In this document: positions 43,530 to 52,689 of the stretch, in pieces
Layout: every line of letters starts with the position of its first letter
Position numbering within the stretch: position 1 is the stretch's first letter
NCBI GenBank assembly: GCA_964583095.1
Contig: CAZOVB010000010.1
Span: 34,908-98,907 of the forward strand
Source of the DNA: CAZOVB01 sp964583095
Lineage (GTDB): Bacteria > Planctomycetota > Phycisphaerae > SM23-33
Direction: 5' to 3'
DNA length: 64,000 bases
The notes under the pieces: model-generated
What the model was told of the DNA's origin: nothing
Seen by the model: only the letters and a program-made list of their open reading frames with translations
The model's database searches: none
Program-made: the position numbers and the translations under genes

Positions 43530-44399
43530 ATGCATTGCAATCATCTGTCGCTGGCCGAACACCCCAAACTCAGCAAAGCCACCATGCTTCTTTCGTTCTC
43601 CGGGTGGATGAACGGAGGAAATGTCTCGCTGGGAAGCGTGGAATATCTTCGCCAGAGCCTCCAGGCCCGCGAGCTGGGGTTCATTGAGCCGGAAGTGTTT
43701 TACATCTACAACTTCCCGGGCAATATGGAGCTTACCGCCATGTTTCGGCCCCACGTCCGGATCGAAGGCGGCCTGATCCAGGAGTTTCGCAAACCGCTGA
43801 ATCGGTTCCACTACGATGCCGGGACGAATCTGATCCTCTTCGAGGGCAAGGAGCCCAACTTCCACTGGCGTGAATATGCCGACTGCATCCTGGCCGTGGC
43901 CCGCGAGTTTGACGTCCAGAGGCTGGTTTTCATCGGGTCGGTCGGCGGCGTGGCACCTCATACAAGGGACCCCCGCATGTACTGCACCGTCTCGAACCAG
44001 GAGATGAAGCAGGACCTGGAGTCTTACGGCGTTCGCTTCAGTGACTACCAGGGCCCGGCCGGCTTCGTGACCTACCTCTCCACGCGATGCACCGAAGCGC
44101 AGTTGGATATGGCCAGCGTGGTGGCGGAGATTCCCGCCTACATTCAGGGAGCCAATCCGCGATGCATCGAAGGGGCCCTTCGCAAGATCGCGGCCATGAA
44201 CGCCCTGGAGATCGATTTCGAGGCCCTTCGCAAGATCAGCGACCGGTTCGAACGCCGGATCGACGAGGTCATCCAGGAAAGGCCCGACCTGGTGGAGTTG
44301 ATCGAGAAGCTCGAGGGCGACTACGACAACGAGATCTTCGATACGCAGATGGGTGACCTGAAGCAGTGGCTCGAGGGCCAGGGCATTCAGGTCGATTAG
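43530..44399 (+). CDS. PAC2-family protein
   Basis: A 289-residue soluble protein of the PAC2 family (proteasome-assembly-chaperone-like, ATP-grasp-related in archaea and actinobacteria). The pattern ATMLLSFSGWMNGGNVSLGS at the N-terminus, NLILFEGKEPNFHW, and IGSVGGVAPHTRDPRMY fit the family, with a C-terminal helical tail (FERRIDEVIQERPDLVELI). Bacterial members outside proteasome-bearing phyla have no settled role. It is preceded by the two hairpin elements and by an inverted repeat at its promoter. Confidence 0.75.
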   Translation: MHCNHLSLAEHPKLSKATMLLSFSGWMNGGNVSLGSVEYLRQSLQARELGFIEPEVFYIYNFPGNMELTAMFRPHVRIEGGLIQEFRKPLNRFHYDAGTNLILFEGKEPNFHWREYADCILAVAREFDVQRLVFIGSVGGVAPHTRDPRMYCTVSNQEMKQDLESYGVRFSDYQGPAGFVTYLSTRCTEAQLDMASVVAEIPAYIQGANPRCIEGALRKIAAMNALEIDFEALRKISDRFERRIDEVIQERPDLVELIEKLEGDYDNEIFDTQMGDLKQWLEGQGIQVD

Positions 44400-44526
44400 C
44401 CCTGCTGCGGACAGCTTCTTGCCACCGTGGTCCTGATTGGAGGGGCCGATATGTTACACAGATGTTGCGCCGTTTTGAGGGGATTCATGCGATACTGATC
44501 TTTGCAGACCCAAGAAGGATAAGCTT

Positions 44527-45234
44527 ATGAACGCACGCAAGATCCTTGTCGTTGAAGATGACTCCGCCATTCGCGAGGGTATGGTCGATGCGCTGGAATA
44601 CGAAGGCTACCATGCGCTGGAAGCCGCCGAGGGCAAGACCGGCCTGGAACTGGCCCTGACCAGCGACTGCGATCTGATTCTCCTGGACCTGGTCCTGCCG
44701 GAAATTGGAGGCCTGGAGATCCTCCGGCAGGTCCGTTCTGCCCGTCCGACGTTGCCGGTGATCTGCCTGACAGCCCGGGGCGAAGAATCCGACCGCGTGG
44801 CCGGCCTGCGACTGGGCGCCGACGACTACGTCGTCAAGCCTTTCAGCATCAAGGAGTTGATGGCCCGGATCTGGGCGGTCCTGCGGCGCAGCCCCGAAAG
44901 GCCCAGCCAGGTCAAGCAGATTATCCTGCCCGAGGGGAAGGTGGACCTGATGCGACGGGAAGTCGTTTTTGATGACGGCCAGCGCGTGGAACTGTCTCAG
45001 CGGGAGTGGGAGCTTCTGGACTACCTGGCCGGCAATTCCGGCCGAGCTGTCTCCCGGAAAGAAATCCTCTCCCGTCTCTGGCAGATCCGTTCCAACGGGG
45101 TCGATACCCGCACGATCGACATGCATATCGTGCGCCTGCGGGAAAAGCTTCGCGACCGGCCCGGCCGGCCCCGTATCCTGCTGACCGTTCGGGGCAAGGG
45201 ATACATGATCGCCGCCGGCCAGGAGGTCACATGA
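44527..45234 (+). CDS. OmpR/PhoB-type response regulator
   Basis: A 235-residue DNA-binding regulator. The receiver (residues 1-120) has VVEDDSA, the phospho-acceptor Asp54 in LLDLVLPE, Thr in CLTARG and Lys in VVKPFS. A winged-helix effector domain of the OmpR type covers residues about 140-230 (LSQREWELLDYLAGN, TIDMHIVRLREKLRD, VRGKGYM). AAGGA precedes the ATG by 8 nt. It overlaps its kinase partner by 4 bp (ATGA). Confidence 0.93.
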   Translation: MNARKILVVEDDSAIREGMVDALEYEGYHALEAAEGKTGLELALTSDCDLILLDLVLPEIGGLEILRQVRSARPTLPVICLTARGEESDRVAGLRLGADDYVVKPFSIKELMARIWAVLRRSPERPSQVKQIILPEGKVDLMRREVVFDDGQRVELSQREWELLDYLAGNSGRAVSRKEILSRLWQIRSNGVDTRTIDMHIVRLREKLRDRPGRPRILLTVRGKGYMIAAGQEVT

Positions 45235-47186
45235 AACGCATGCGCTGGGTCTGGCCGATTTTCGTTGGATGCCTGCTGGTCGTGCTGGCCGGAATGGCCT
45301 GGATCAGCAAGCTGGCCCTGGAGCTCTACGATACCCAGCAGGAAGCCTCGAAGCTGGCCCGGAAGGAAGAGCGCATCCGCCTGGCGCTGTACCGCCTGGA
45401 TTCAGCCGTTCGCCCCATCGTCATGGGTGAAGCGTCGCGGCCTTACTACAGCTATGAGTCCTTCCACCCGGTCCAGTGGCCCTATACGAGAATGGTCTCG
45501 GGACTGGAGGGCGATCCGCTTCAGCCTTCGCAACTGTTGGTCTTCGAGTCGCCCTACATTCTGCTGCACTTCCAGTACGAGCCGCCCGACAAGCTCACCT
45601 CACCCGAAGCGCCTACCGGGGCAGAGAAGGAAACCGCCGTGGCTGCCTACGTCGAGGCCTCCCGGGTCCAGCAGGCCGGGCGGAGGCTTGTCCAGCTTCG
45701 CGAGCATCTGCTGAGTCAGTCGCTTTCGGGCCGACTCCCGGCCCCGCAGGAGGCCCAGCCGCTGGAGACCCTCGTCCAGATCCAGCGCGCCTGGGACCGC
45801 CAGGTCAGCATGGCCAACAACGAGGCCCAGTCAGACGCCTATGGCTACAACCAACAGGAATTGCCGTATCAGGGCAACGAGGTCGCCCAGCAGGCCAGGC
45901 CTGGACAATCGATGGAAAGCAACAGACAGCCGCAGTCGGCCCCGGCCCAACGCCTCCAATCGCGGCAACAAAGCCAACAGGAACAGGAAGAGCTTCGAAA
46001 GAACACCCAGGAATTCCAGGCCCGGAACCTTCTGACCAACCAAAGCTTCGTGCTTTATAATCTGGACAATTACTGGAATGCCAGGCGAGGGCCCAGGCCG
46101 GCGACCTCCCCCGTGCGTGAAGGTCTGCTAAAGCCCCTCTGGGTAGGCGATGTGCTGCTGCTGGCCCGGCGAGTCCACGTGGGCGATCGGGAAGTGATTC
46201 AAGGTTGCTGGCTCAATTGGCCTCACATGCAGGACTGGCTGGCGGGCCTGGTCGAGGACCTGCTGCCCGAGGCGCGACTGGCAGCGTTTCGCCCCGGCCT
46301 ACCCCTGGAAATCTCCCGGGCCCTTTCGGTTCTTCCAGTGGAGTTGATCCCCGGTCCGGTGGACCTCCAGGCCCGGCAAGGATGGGCGCCGGTCCATTAC
46401 GCCCTGATCATCGCATGGGTCTGCGTCCTGCTCGGGGCCGGCGTGGTGGCCGGAGTGCTCATACAGGCGGTTAGCCTGAGTGAGCGAAGGGGGGCGTTCG
46501 TCTCGGCCGTCACACACGAGATGCGCACGCCGCTGACGACCTTCCGCCTCTATTCCGAGATGCTCACCGAGGGGATGGTTCGGGACGAATCGCGGCGCAA
46601 ACAGTATCTGCGTCGCCTGAAGGAAGAGGCGGATCGGCTGCACCACCTCGTGGACAACGTTCTGGCCTACGCCCGGCTCAGCGGGGCCCGGGGCAAGGCA
46701 CGCCTTGAATCGTTCCAGATGGGTCCACTGGTGGAAGGGATGTTCGATCGACTGTCCACCCACGCCCAGCGCGCGGGGATGCAGTTGGAATTGACCGGAG
46801 AAGCCGAGGCCCGCGACCAGTCGGTTCGCGCCGATGCCTCCGGGCTCGAGCAAATCCTGCTCAACCTTGTTGACAACGCCTGCAAATACGCTTCCCGTTG
46901 CGGCCGAAAGGAATTGGAGCTTCACCTGAGCGTTTCGGAGGGTCAAGCCCGGGTCTCCCTGCGGGATTACGGTCCCGGAATCGCCGAGAGCTTCCGGCCC
47001 AAGCTGTTTCGCCCGTTTGGGAAAAGCGCCGATGAGGCGGCATCGTCGGCTCCGGGGATAGGGCTGGGCCTGGCCCTGAGTCGGCGTCTGGCCCGGAACA
47101 TGGGGGGAGACCTTCACCTGGATACCCGGTGGAAGCAGGGGGCCGGCTTCACTGTGACGCTCATGCGGGTTCGCGGTTCGGACTGA
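45231..47186 (+). CDS. Membrane sensor histidine kinase
   Basis: A 651-residue kinase that partners the OmpR-type regulator upstream. Start ATG 45231 has AGGAGG 4 nt upstream. One transmembrane segment is at residues 7-27 and another near 385-410 (YALIIAWVCVLLGAGVVAGV). Between them lies a periplasmic region of about 360 residues with a Gln-rich low-complexity part (about 230-270). The HisKA box has His429 in VTHEMRTPLTTF; the ATPase has NLVDNACKYA, DYGPGIA and GIGLGLALS. The signal is unknown. The large sensor domain with the Gln-rich insert is not a known family to me. Confidence 0.9.
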   Translation: MKRMRWVWPIFVGCLLVVLAGMAWISKLALELYDTQQEASKLARKEERIRLALYRLDSAVRPIVMGEASRPYYSYESFHPVQWPYTRMVSGLEGDPLQPSQLLVFESPYILLHFQYEPPDKLTSPEAPTGAEKETAVAAYVEASRVQQAGRRLVQLREHLLSQSLSGRLPAPQEAQPLETLVQIQRAWDRQVSMANNEAQSDAYGYNQQELPYQGNEVAQQARPGQSMESNRQPQSAPAQRLQSRQQSQQEQEELRKNTQEFQARNLLTNQSFVLYNLDNYWNARRGPRPATSPVREGLLKPLWVGDVLLLARRVHVGDREVIQGCWLNWPHMQDWLAGLVEDLLPEARLAAFRPGLPLEISRALSVLPVELIPGPVDLQARQGWAPVHYALIIAWVCVLLGAGVVAGVLIQAVSLSERRGAFVSAVTHEMRTPLTTFRLYSEMLTEGMVRDESRRKQYLRRLKEEADRLHHLVDNVLAYARLSGARGKARLESFQMGPLVEGMFDRLSTHAQRAGMQLELTGEAEARDQSVRADASGLEQILLNLVDNACKYASRCGRKELELHLSVSEGQARVSLRDYGPGIAESFRPKLFRPFGKSADEAASSAPGIGLGLALSRRLARNMGGDLHLDTRWKQGAGFTVTLMRVRGSD

Positions 47187-47336
47187 TCGGGCCGGGCGAG
47201 TCCAAGGCACGGGGTCGTGGCCCTGGGCGGTCGGGATGAAACGCTCCACATAACACATCTCTGCTCCCACCGCGTCGGGCGCGACGTCGATCCACTGCCT
47301 GTGGCAGCTCGGAATTCTTTTGCCGCGAATAACCTG

Positions 47337-47365
47337 TTGCCAAGCCCCTAGAGGGGGGGTAGACT
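47337..47365 (+). promoter_or_regulatory. Promoter of metK
   Basis: TTGCCA at 47337-47342 and TAGACT at 47360-47365 have a 17-bp spacer. The leader is about 44 nt, too short for a SAM riboswitch; none is seen in the 230-bp gap upstream either. Confidence 0.6.
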
Positions 47366-47415
47366 ACGCGGCTCTATCGCCTGCCAGAATTCCCACGAAA
47401 GGAAGGTACAACCAC

Positions 47416-48645
47416 ATGGCGAAGAACTCGAATGTTGTGAAGCATCTTTTCACAAGTGAATCGGTTACGATGGGACATCCCGACAAGGTCTCGGACATGA
47501 TCTCCGACGCCGTGCTGGACTCGCTGCTGGAGCACGATCCGGACGCCCGCGTGGCCTGCGAAACCATGGTGACCACCGGTCTGGTCGTTCTGGCCGGGGA
47601 AGTTACCGTCCATACCCCCAAGGCCGAGCAGGCCCTGGAATCCGTCGAGGCCACCGTTCGCGACACGATCAAGCGAATCGGATACACCGATCCGGAAATC
47701 GGCTTTGACTATCGAAGCTGCGCGGTCCTGCGGGCCCTGCACAGCCAGTCGGCCGACATCTCCATGGGTGTCACCGAAGGCGAGGGACACACCAAGGAAC
47801 AGGGCGCCGGTGACCAGGGCCTGATGTTCGGTTTCGCCTGCGACGAGACCAGCACCCTCATGCCCCTGCCCATTCACCTCTCCCACCGCCTGACCGAACG
47901 GCTGACCGAGGCCCGCGAAAAAGGCCGGATGCCCTGGCTCCGCCCCGACGGCAAGAGCCAGGTGACTGTGGAATACCACGACAACGTCCCTGCCCGCGTG
48001 CACACCGTCGTAATATCCACCCAGCACACCGACGAGGTCGTCAACAACCGCACCAAGGAGATGACCGACAAGGCCAAGAAGCAGATCATCGATGAGATCA
48101 TCAAGCCGGTCGTCATGGACGAGTGCCCGGAACTGTGGAACAGCAAGATCATCTTCCACATCAACCCAACGGGTCGTTTCGTCATTGGCGGGCCCCACGG
48201 CGACAGCGGCCTGACCGGCCGGAAGATCATCGTGGATACCTACGGTGGACGCGGCGCCCACGGCGGAGGCGCCTTCAGCGGCAAGGACCCCTCCAAAGTC
48301 GACCGGTCGGCCAGCTACATGGCCCGGTACATCGCCAAGAACATCGTCGCAGCCAAGCTGGCCAAGATCTGCGAGGTCCAGCTTTCCTATGCCATCGGCG
48401 TTTCCGAGCCGATCAGCGTCCTGGTGGACTGCGAGGGCACAGCCGTGGTTGACGAGCGCAAGATCGAACAGGCCGTTCGGGACATCTTCCCGCTCAAGCC
48501 CAAGGACATCATCTCGCATCTGAAGCTCAAGCGTCCCATCTACTCCGAGACCGCCCACGACGGTCACTTCGGACGAGAACTCCAGGACTTCACGTGGGAG
48601 AAGCGGGACATGGCCTCGAAGCTCAAGAAAGCTTGCGGCCAGTAG
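47416..48645 (+). CDS. metK: S-adenosylmethionine synthetase
   Basis: MetK makes S-adenosylmethionine from methionine and ATP. The 409-residue protein from ATG 47416 (AAAGGAAGG upstream) has the N-terminal SESVTMGHPDKVSDMISDAVLD, the DQGLMFGFACDET block, GRFVIGGPHGDSGLTGRKIIVDTYGG and the phosphate loop GGGAFSGKDPSKVDRSA, all diagnostic. The URO-D-like methyltransferase-family gene follows about 90 bp downstream, which suggests a link to methyl-group metabolism. Confidence 0.97.
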   Translation: MAKNSNVVKHLFTSESVTMGHPDKVSDMISDAVLDSLLEHDPDARVACETMVTTGLVVLAGEVTVHTPKAEQALESVEATVRDTIKRIGYTDPEIGFDYRSCAVLRALHSQSADISMGVTEGEGHTKEQGAGDQGLMFGFACDETSTLMPLPIHLSHRLTERLTEAREKGRMPWLRPDGKSQVTVEYHDNVPARVHTVVISTQHTDEVVNNRTKEMTDKAKKQIIDEIIKPVVMDECPELWNSKIIFHINPTGRFVIGGPHGDSGLTGRKIIVDTYGGRGAHGGGAFSGKDPSKVDRSASYMARYIAKNIVAAKLAKICEVQLSYAIGVSEPISVLVDCEGTAVVDERKIEQAVRDIFPLKPKDIISHLKLKRPIYSETAHDGHFGRELQDFTWEKRDMASKLKKACGQ

Positions 48646-48736
48646 TTGGTTCCCCCGCAGGCATGGTATTCCAATCGGGGCGGTCCGCTACGGGCCGTCC
48701 CGATTGTACGTACACCCGAACCTGGATCCTGATGAT

Positions 48737-49837
48737 ATGGAAGAACCGACCAGCTTTGAACGAGTCCGAAACACACTGGATCATCACCCGGTGGACCGCG
48801 TAGCGACCTACGAAGATTTCTGGGGCGACACCATCCGCAAATGGCGAACCGAAGGCAAACTCGGACCCGAGGAAAGCCCGCACGACCGCTTTGACCTGGA
48901 CATCCGAAAGGGCGGCTGGATCGGGATGGTCGCCAATGCCGACTGCGACAGTCAGCTCGTGGAGGAAACCCAGGAGACGAAACTGATTCGCAACCCCGAC
49001 GGGGCGCTTCTGCGGTGGCATAAGCAGCATGCCTCGACGCCCGAACACGTGGATTTCGCCGTCTGCGACCGCGACAGCTGGAATCGCCTGGTCCGCGAGC
49101 CCCTCCTGGATGAAAGCCTCGACGAATGCAGGATCGACATCGAGGGCTACCGGGAGAAGCGGCAGGAGGCCCACAGGCAGCAGCGTTTCTTCTTCTGGGC
49201 GGGCATCAATGTTTTCGAGAGCATGCACCCCATGTGCGGCCACGAGAACATGCTCATGGGCATGGCGCTGGATCCGGAATGGGTTCGGGACATGTGCGAG
49301 GTGTACAGCGATGTAATCATTCGCTGCCAGGAGAAGCTGTTCGCGGCAGGTGGAAAGCCCGATGGTATCTGGTTTTACGAGGATATGGGTTTCAAGAACA
49401 AGCCCTTCATGTCCCCGCAGATGTACCGGGAGATCGTCCAGGAGGCCCATCGCAAGACCTTCGCCTACGCTCACAGCCTGGGCCTGAAGGTCATGGTCCA
49501 TTCCTGCGGGTACGTGGCTCCCTTGGTTGAGGGGCTCATCGAGGCCGGAATGGACATGCTCCAGGCAATGGAAGTTAAGGCGGGGATGGACCTGGTGGAG
49601 CTCAAGAAGGCTTACGCAGACCGGATTGGCTTCTGCGGGGATATGGACGTGCGGACCATGACCGCCAATGACCGCGAGGCGATCGACCGGGAACTGGAGG
49701 CCAAGCTGCCCGCCGCCCTGGAGGGGGGAGGCTACATTCTTCACAGCGATCATACGATCCCCGACCAGGTGGAGATGGAGACCTACGAGTATTTCCTGAA
49801 CAAGGGACGGGAAATGAGCCGTTCTTTTTGCCGATAG
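48737..49837 (+). CDS. Uroporphyrinogen decarboxylase-like (URO-D/MtaA superfamily) protein
   Basis: A 366-residue URO-D-fold protein. The ERVRNTLDHHPVDRV start is the typical N-terminus of MtaA/URO-D proteins. Later blocks are PDGIWFYEDMGFKNKPFMSP and KVMVHSCGYVAPLVEGLIEAG, with His and Cys residues that in MtaA-type enzymes bind zinc, then GGGYILHSDHTIPD near the end. ATG 48737 is chosen over an upstream TTG. It lies just downstream of metK and is followed by a strong terminator. A corrinoid or thiol methyltransferase role is more likely than haem synthesis (inference). It is the second member of this family in the window. Confidence 0.78.
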   Translation: MEEPTSFERVRNTLDHHPVDRVATYEDFWGDTIRKWRTEGKLGPEESPHDRFDLDIRKGGWIGMVANADCDSQLVEETQETKLIRNPDGALLRWHKQHASTPEHVDFAVCDRDSWNRLVREPLLDESLDECRIDIEGYREKRQEAHRQQRFFFWAGINVFESMHPMCGHENMLMGMALDPEWVRDMCEVYSDVIIRCQEKLFAAGGKPDGIWFYEDMGFKNKPFMSPQMYREIVQEAHRKTFAYAHSLGLKVMVHSCGYVAPLVEGLIEAGMDMLQAMEVKAGMDLVELKKAYADRIGFCGDMDVRTMTANDREAIDRELEAKLPAALEGGGYILHSDHTIPDQVEMETYEYFLNKGREMSRSFCR

Positions 49838-49854
49838 AGGCCCCGAAGGGCGCA

Positions 49855-49896
49855 CGAAAAATCCCCCAGCCTCGGCGGCCGGGGGATCTGGTTTTT
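49855..49896. terminator. Bidirectional intrinsic terminator
   Basis: The stem ATCCCCC (49861-49867) pairs with GGGGGAT (49881-49887). T-rich sequence follows on the plus strand (GTTTTT, 49891-49896) and A-rich sequence precedes it (GAAAA, 49856-49860), giving a T run on the minus strand. It ends both the URO-D-like gene and rpmH. Confidence 0.85.
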
Positions 49897-49917
49897 AGGA
49901 AAACCGTGAGCGGGCTG

Positions 49918-50052
49918 CTAGACGGTCTGGACCTTCTGGCCTCGGGAGCGACGGCGATTGATCAGCTTTCGCCCGTTGCGGGTTCGCATTCTGGCCCGGA
50001 AACCCATCTTTCGGGCCCGCTTGATTTTTGAGATTCTACGAGGATAGTGCAT
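49918..50052 (-). CDS. rpmH: 50S ribosomal protein L34
   Basis: A 44-residue very basic ribosomal protein. The core ARKMGFRARMRTRNGRKL followed by INRRRSRGQK is the L34 signature. The ATG at 50052 has GAGGTGA just upstream. In most bacteria rpmH is followed by rnpA; here a terminator follows at once and no rnpA is in the window. The 260 bp upstream to the MFS gene hold no other convincing gene. Confidence 0.93.
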   Translation of the reverse strand: MHYPRRISKIKRARKMGFRARMRTRNGRKLINRRRSRGQKVQTV

Positions 50053-50312
50053 ATTCTCACCTCAGAAAGCCAAAGTAGGATTGTCTCTTTCAGGAAAGAC
50101 CTATAATGCTAACCGTGGAGGAGCGTTCGGGCAAGCAGAAAAAACAAAGGCAAAAAGCCGGAATCCCTGATTTTCTGGCAAACCGATAAGCTTCAAACAG
50201 CCGACAGAATGCAACAGCCGGAGCGACGTTCCGGAAAACCGATAGAAGTTGCAGGGGAGTTGGACCAAGAGGACTTTCAGCAGGTACGACTCGAAACCCG
50301 AAGTGACCCGTC

Positions 50313-52022
50313 ATGGTATCCTGGCGACAGAAAGCATATGAAGAGCTGCCCGCACTGAGCGTTCGCGGGCCTGAACTGCGGCGCACCCTTCGCCTGGTCA
50401 CCCTGGCCTGGATGTTCGGCATCACGTGGATGACCTGCATCAACGGCAGTCGAATGAACTACTTCGCCCGAATGGTGGGCTTTGGCAACTTCCATTTCGG
50501 GCTCATGGGGGCCCTGCCCTTTATCGCCAAATTCCTCCAGTTGGGTGCTTCGGTCATCATCGAACGTACCGGGATGCGGAAATACCAGTTCATCACCTGC
50601 ATGAGCATCCAGCGACTCCTGTGGGCCGCCGTGGCGCTGGTGCCTTTATTCATGCCCGTGCCCTCTGCCGGGGCGACGTGGCTGATTCTGGGCATCCTGG
50701 CCGTCAGTTGGGCCTTTGAATCCATGGGGGCCCCGGCCTGGCAGACCTGGATGGGAGATATCATCCCCAAGCGGATTCGCGGACGCTACCTGGCCTCGCG
50801 GGGGTATCTGGCCCGGCTGGTGCAGATTCCCGTGATGGTCGTCCTGGCTGTTTACATCGCCGCAACCCTGGACAAAAACGCTCCGATGACCCCCCAGGCC
50901 CAGCCTTTCCTGATGTATTCCCTGGTGGCGGTGTTCCTGCTGGCCTCGATCTGCGGACTCATAGATATCCTCCTGTTCCGTCGCATCCGCGAGGTGCTCC
51001 CACCGGTTCGCGAGGAGGACCAGGGCGATTCCAGCCGGCATCGCCTGGCCGAAGGAAAAAATTCTCCACGCCCGATCGCAAAAGCCCCCTCCGCGGTGTC
51101 GGATTTCCTCGGCGTGCTACTGATCCCCCTGAAAGACGAGCAATTCCGCAAGTTGGCCCTGTATGGGACGGTGATGACCTTTGCCCAGATCGTTGCGGCT
51201 CCGTTCTTCATCCGGCACCTCATCGAAGCAGTCGGGATGGGACCCGTGGCCGTGGACTTCCTGTTCATGGGGCTGGGACCCGTGGTGGCCATGTTCGCCG
51301 TGCGGTTCCTGGGTCGCCTCGTCGACCGGTGGGGCAGGAGGCCCGTCATGGTCGCCTCGCAGCTGCTGACGATCTTCTCGGTCCTGCCGTACTTCTTCGT
51401 CTCGGCCCAAACACCGGACCCGGCCTGGCTGACGAGTCTGGGCAACGAGATTGCCGGCCGGATCGGCGGGCTCTTCGGCGCCGATTGGTCCGGCACCTTC
51501 AACGACGCACGCCTCGGCGCGACGTTGATCATGTCCACCTCCCTGATCCTGGGTTCCATCGGGTGGTCGGGAGTCATGCTCGCGCTGGGCACGATCATCT
51601 TCGGATTCTCCGACGGGAAGGGAAGGAGCCGATACGTTTCGGCCTTTGCAGTCTTTACCGCAATTGGCGGGGTAATCGGCGGCTTGGCCGGCGGGCTGCT
51701 CGCCTCGGCTTTGAGCCACTTCAGCTGGGACCAGTCCCCCTGGATTCTCGGCCCGTTCATTCTGAACAACTGGCATGCGGTATTCCTGCTGAGCTTCCTG
51801 GCCCGCATCGCGAGCCTGCTGCTGGTTTCCCGCCTGCCCGACCCGGGTTCCGGTTCGGTCCGCGCGATGATTCGCCACATGGGCTCGAGCATCTATTCGG
51901 GCCTGAGCACCCGGTTCAACAGCCCCATGCGCATCTGGCCAAGCAGGCATCGGATGCAGCGCAAAAAGGCGCTGGTCCAGGCCAAACGCCGGCAGAATCG
52001 GCGCCGCAACAAAGCCGCCTGA
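50313..52022 (+). CDS. Major facilitator superfamily transporter
   Basis: A 569-residue integral membrane transporter with about 12 hydrophobic segments. The MFS inter-domain signature is seen as GRLVDRWGRRPVMVA. A soluble loop of about 55 residues (near 230-270, containing REEDQGDSSRHR) joins the halves, and the C-terminus is a strongly basic tail (QRKKALVQAKRRQNRRRNKAA). The substrate cannot be inferred. No neighbouring pathway gene helps. Confidence 0.82.
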   Translation: MVSWRQKAYEELPALSVRGPELRRTLRLVTLAWMFGITWMTCINGSRMNYFARMVGFGNFHFGLMGALPFIAKFLQLGASVIIERTGMRKYQFITCMSIQRLLWAAVALVPLFMPVPSAGATWLILGILAVSWAFESMGAPAWQTWMGDIIPKRIRGRYLASRGYLARLVQIPVMVVLAVYIAATLDKNAPMTPQAQPFLMYSLVAVFLLASICGLIDILLFRRIREVLPPVREEDQGDSSRHRLAEGKNSPRPIAKAPSAVSDFLGVLLIPLKDEQFRKLALYGTVMTFAQIVAAPFFIRHLIEAVGMGPVAVDFLFMGLGPVVAMFAVRFLGRLVDRWGRRPVMVASQLLTIFSVLPYFFVSAQTPDPAWLTSLGNEIAGRIGGLFGADWSGTFNDARLGATLIMSTSLILGSIGWSGVMLALGTIIFGFSDGKGRSRYVSAFAVFTAIGGVIGGLAGGLLASALSHFSWDQSPWILGPFILNNWHAVFLLSFLARIASLLLVSRLPDPGSGSVRAMIRHMGSSIYSGLSTRFNSPMRIWPSRHRMQRKKALVQAKRRQNRRRNKAA

Positions 52023-52059
52023 ACCAACAAAACCCCTACCCATCCGCCGGCCCAAGGGG

Positions 52060-52065
52060 TAGATT
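52060..52065 (+). promoter_or_regulatory. -10 element of a probable leaderless CYTH gene
   Basis: TAGATT ends 6 nt before ATG 52072, so transcription would begin at or next to the start codon. No ribosome-binding site precedes the ATG. The -35 is not clear. Confidence 0.45.
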
Positions 52066-52071
52066 GTCCCC

Positions 52072-52671
52072 ATGTCCCACGAAACCGAAGCCAAGATCCC
52101 TGTCGAGACCTTCGACGTCGTCCGCGACGCCCTCCGCCGGCTCGGAGCCGTCTACCTCGGAACCGTCCTCCAGAGCGACACGTACTTCGATACCCCCCAG
52201 GGGCAACTGCAGCACAGCGACCGGGGCATGCGCATCCGCAGGCTGGAACTGCTCGAAGCCGGTTCGGCCGACTGGGACCTCAGGCCCCAACTGACCTACA
52301 AGGGCCCGCGCGAGGGCGACACGACTTACAAGACCCGCCGGGAGATCCAGACCCACTTCGATGCCCCCTACGCCATGATCGAGGTCCTCCAGGTCTGCGG
52401 GATGGTCCAGAGCATGGCCATCCAGAAACGCCGCGCCAGCTACCGCGTTGACGCCTGCATGGTCGAACTGGACGAATTGCCCTTTATCGGGCGCTTTGTC
52501 GAGATCGAGGGCCCCGACGAGAAGACCATCACCCAACTGGCCGAGATGATCGGGCTTGGCCGGCGGCAGACCCTTCACGATTCCTACCTGCACCTGGCCG
52601 ATTCGTTCCTGACCCAGCGAAACCTGGATGCGACCCACGTGACCTTCGACGCCGAGGCCGAGGCGAAGTAG
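52072..52671 (+). CDS. CYTH-domain protein (class IV adenylate cyclase/thiamine-triphosphatase-like)
   Basis: A 199-residue protein with the CYTH triphosphate tunnel fold. The N-terminal E-x-E-x-K signature is in MSHETEAKIPV, followed by SDTYFDTP, a basic strand GMRIRRLE, LTYKGPR, TRREIQ, KRRASYRV and FVEIEGPDE, all typical of substrate-binding residues. CYTH enzymes hydrolyse or cyclise triphosphates (inorganic triphosphate, thiamine triphosphate, ATP). Which one applies here is unknown. It is probably leaderless. Confidence 0.87.
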   Translation: MSHETEAKIPVETFDVVRDALRRLGAVYLGTVLQSDTYFDTPQGQLQHSDRGMRIRRLELLEAGSADWDLRPQLTYKGPREGDTTYKTRREIQTHFDAPYAMIEVLQVCGMVQSMAIQKRRASYRVDACMVELDELPFIGRFVEIEGPDEKTITQLAEMIGLGRRQTLHDSYLHLADSFLTQRNLDATHVTFDAEAEAK

Positions 52672-52689
52672 CGAAAAAGCGTCCCTGCG

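Noticed and set aside
47187..47415. Possible SAM riboswitch ahead of metK (GGATGAAAC-like stretch)
   Set aside because: It lies upstream of the likely promoter at 47337-47365, so it would not be in the leader, and the conserved SAM-I core is absent.
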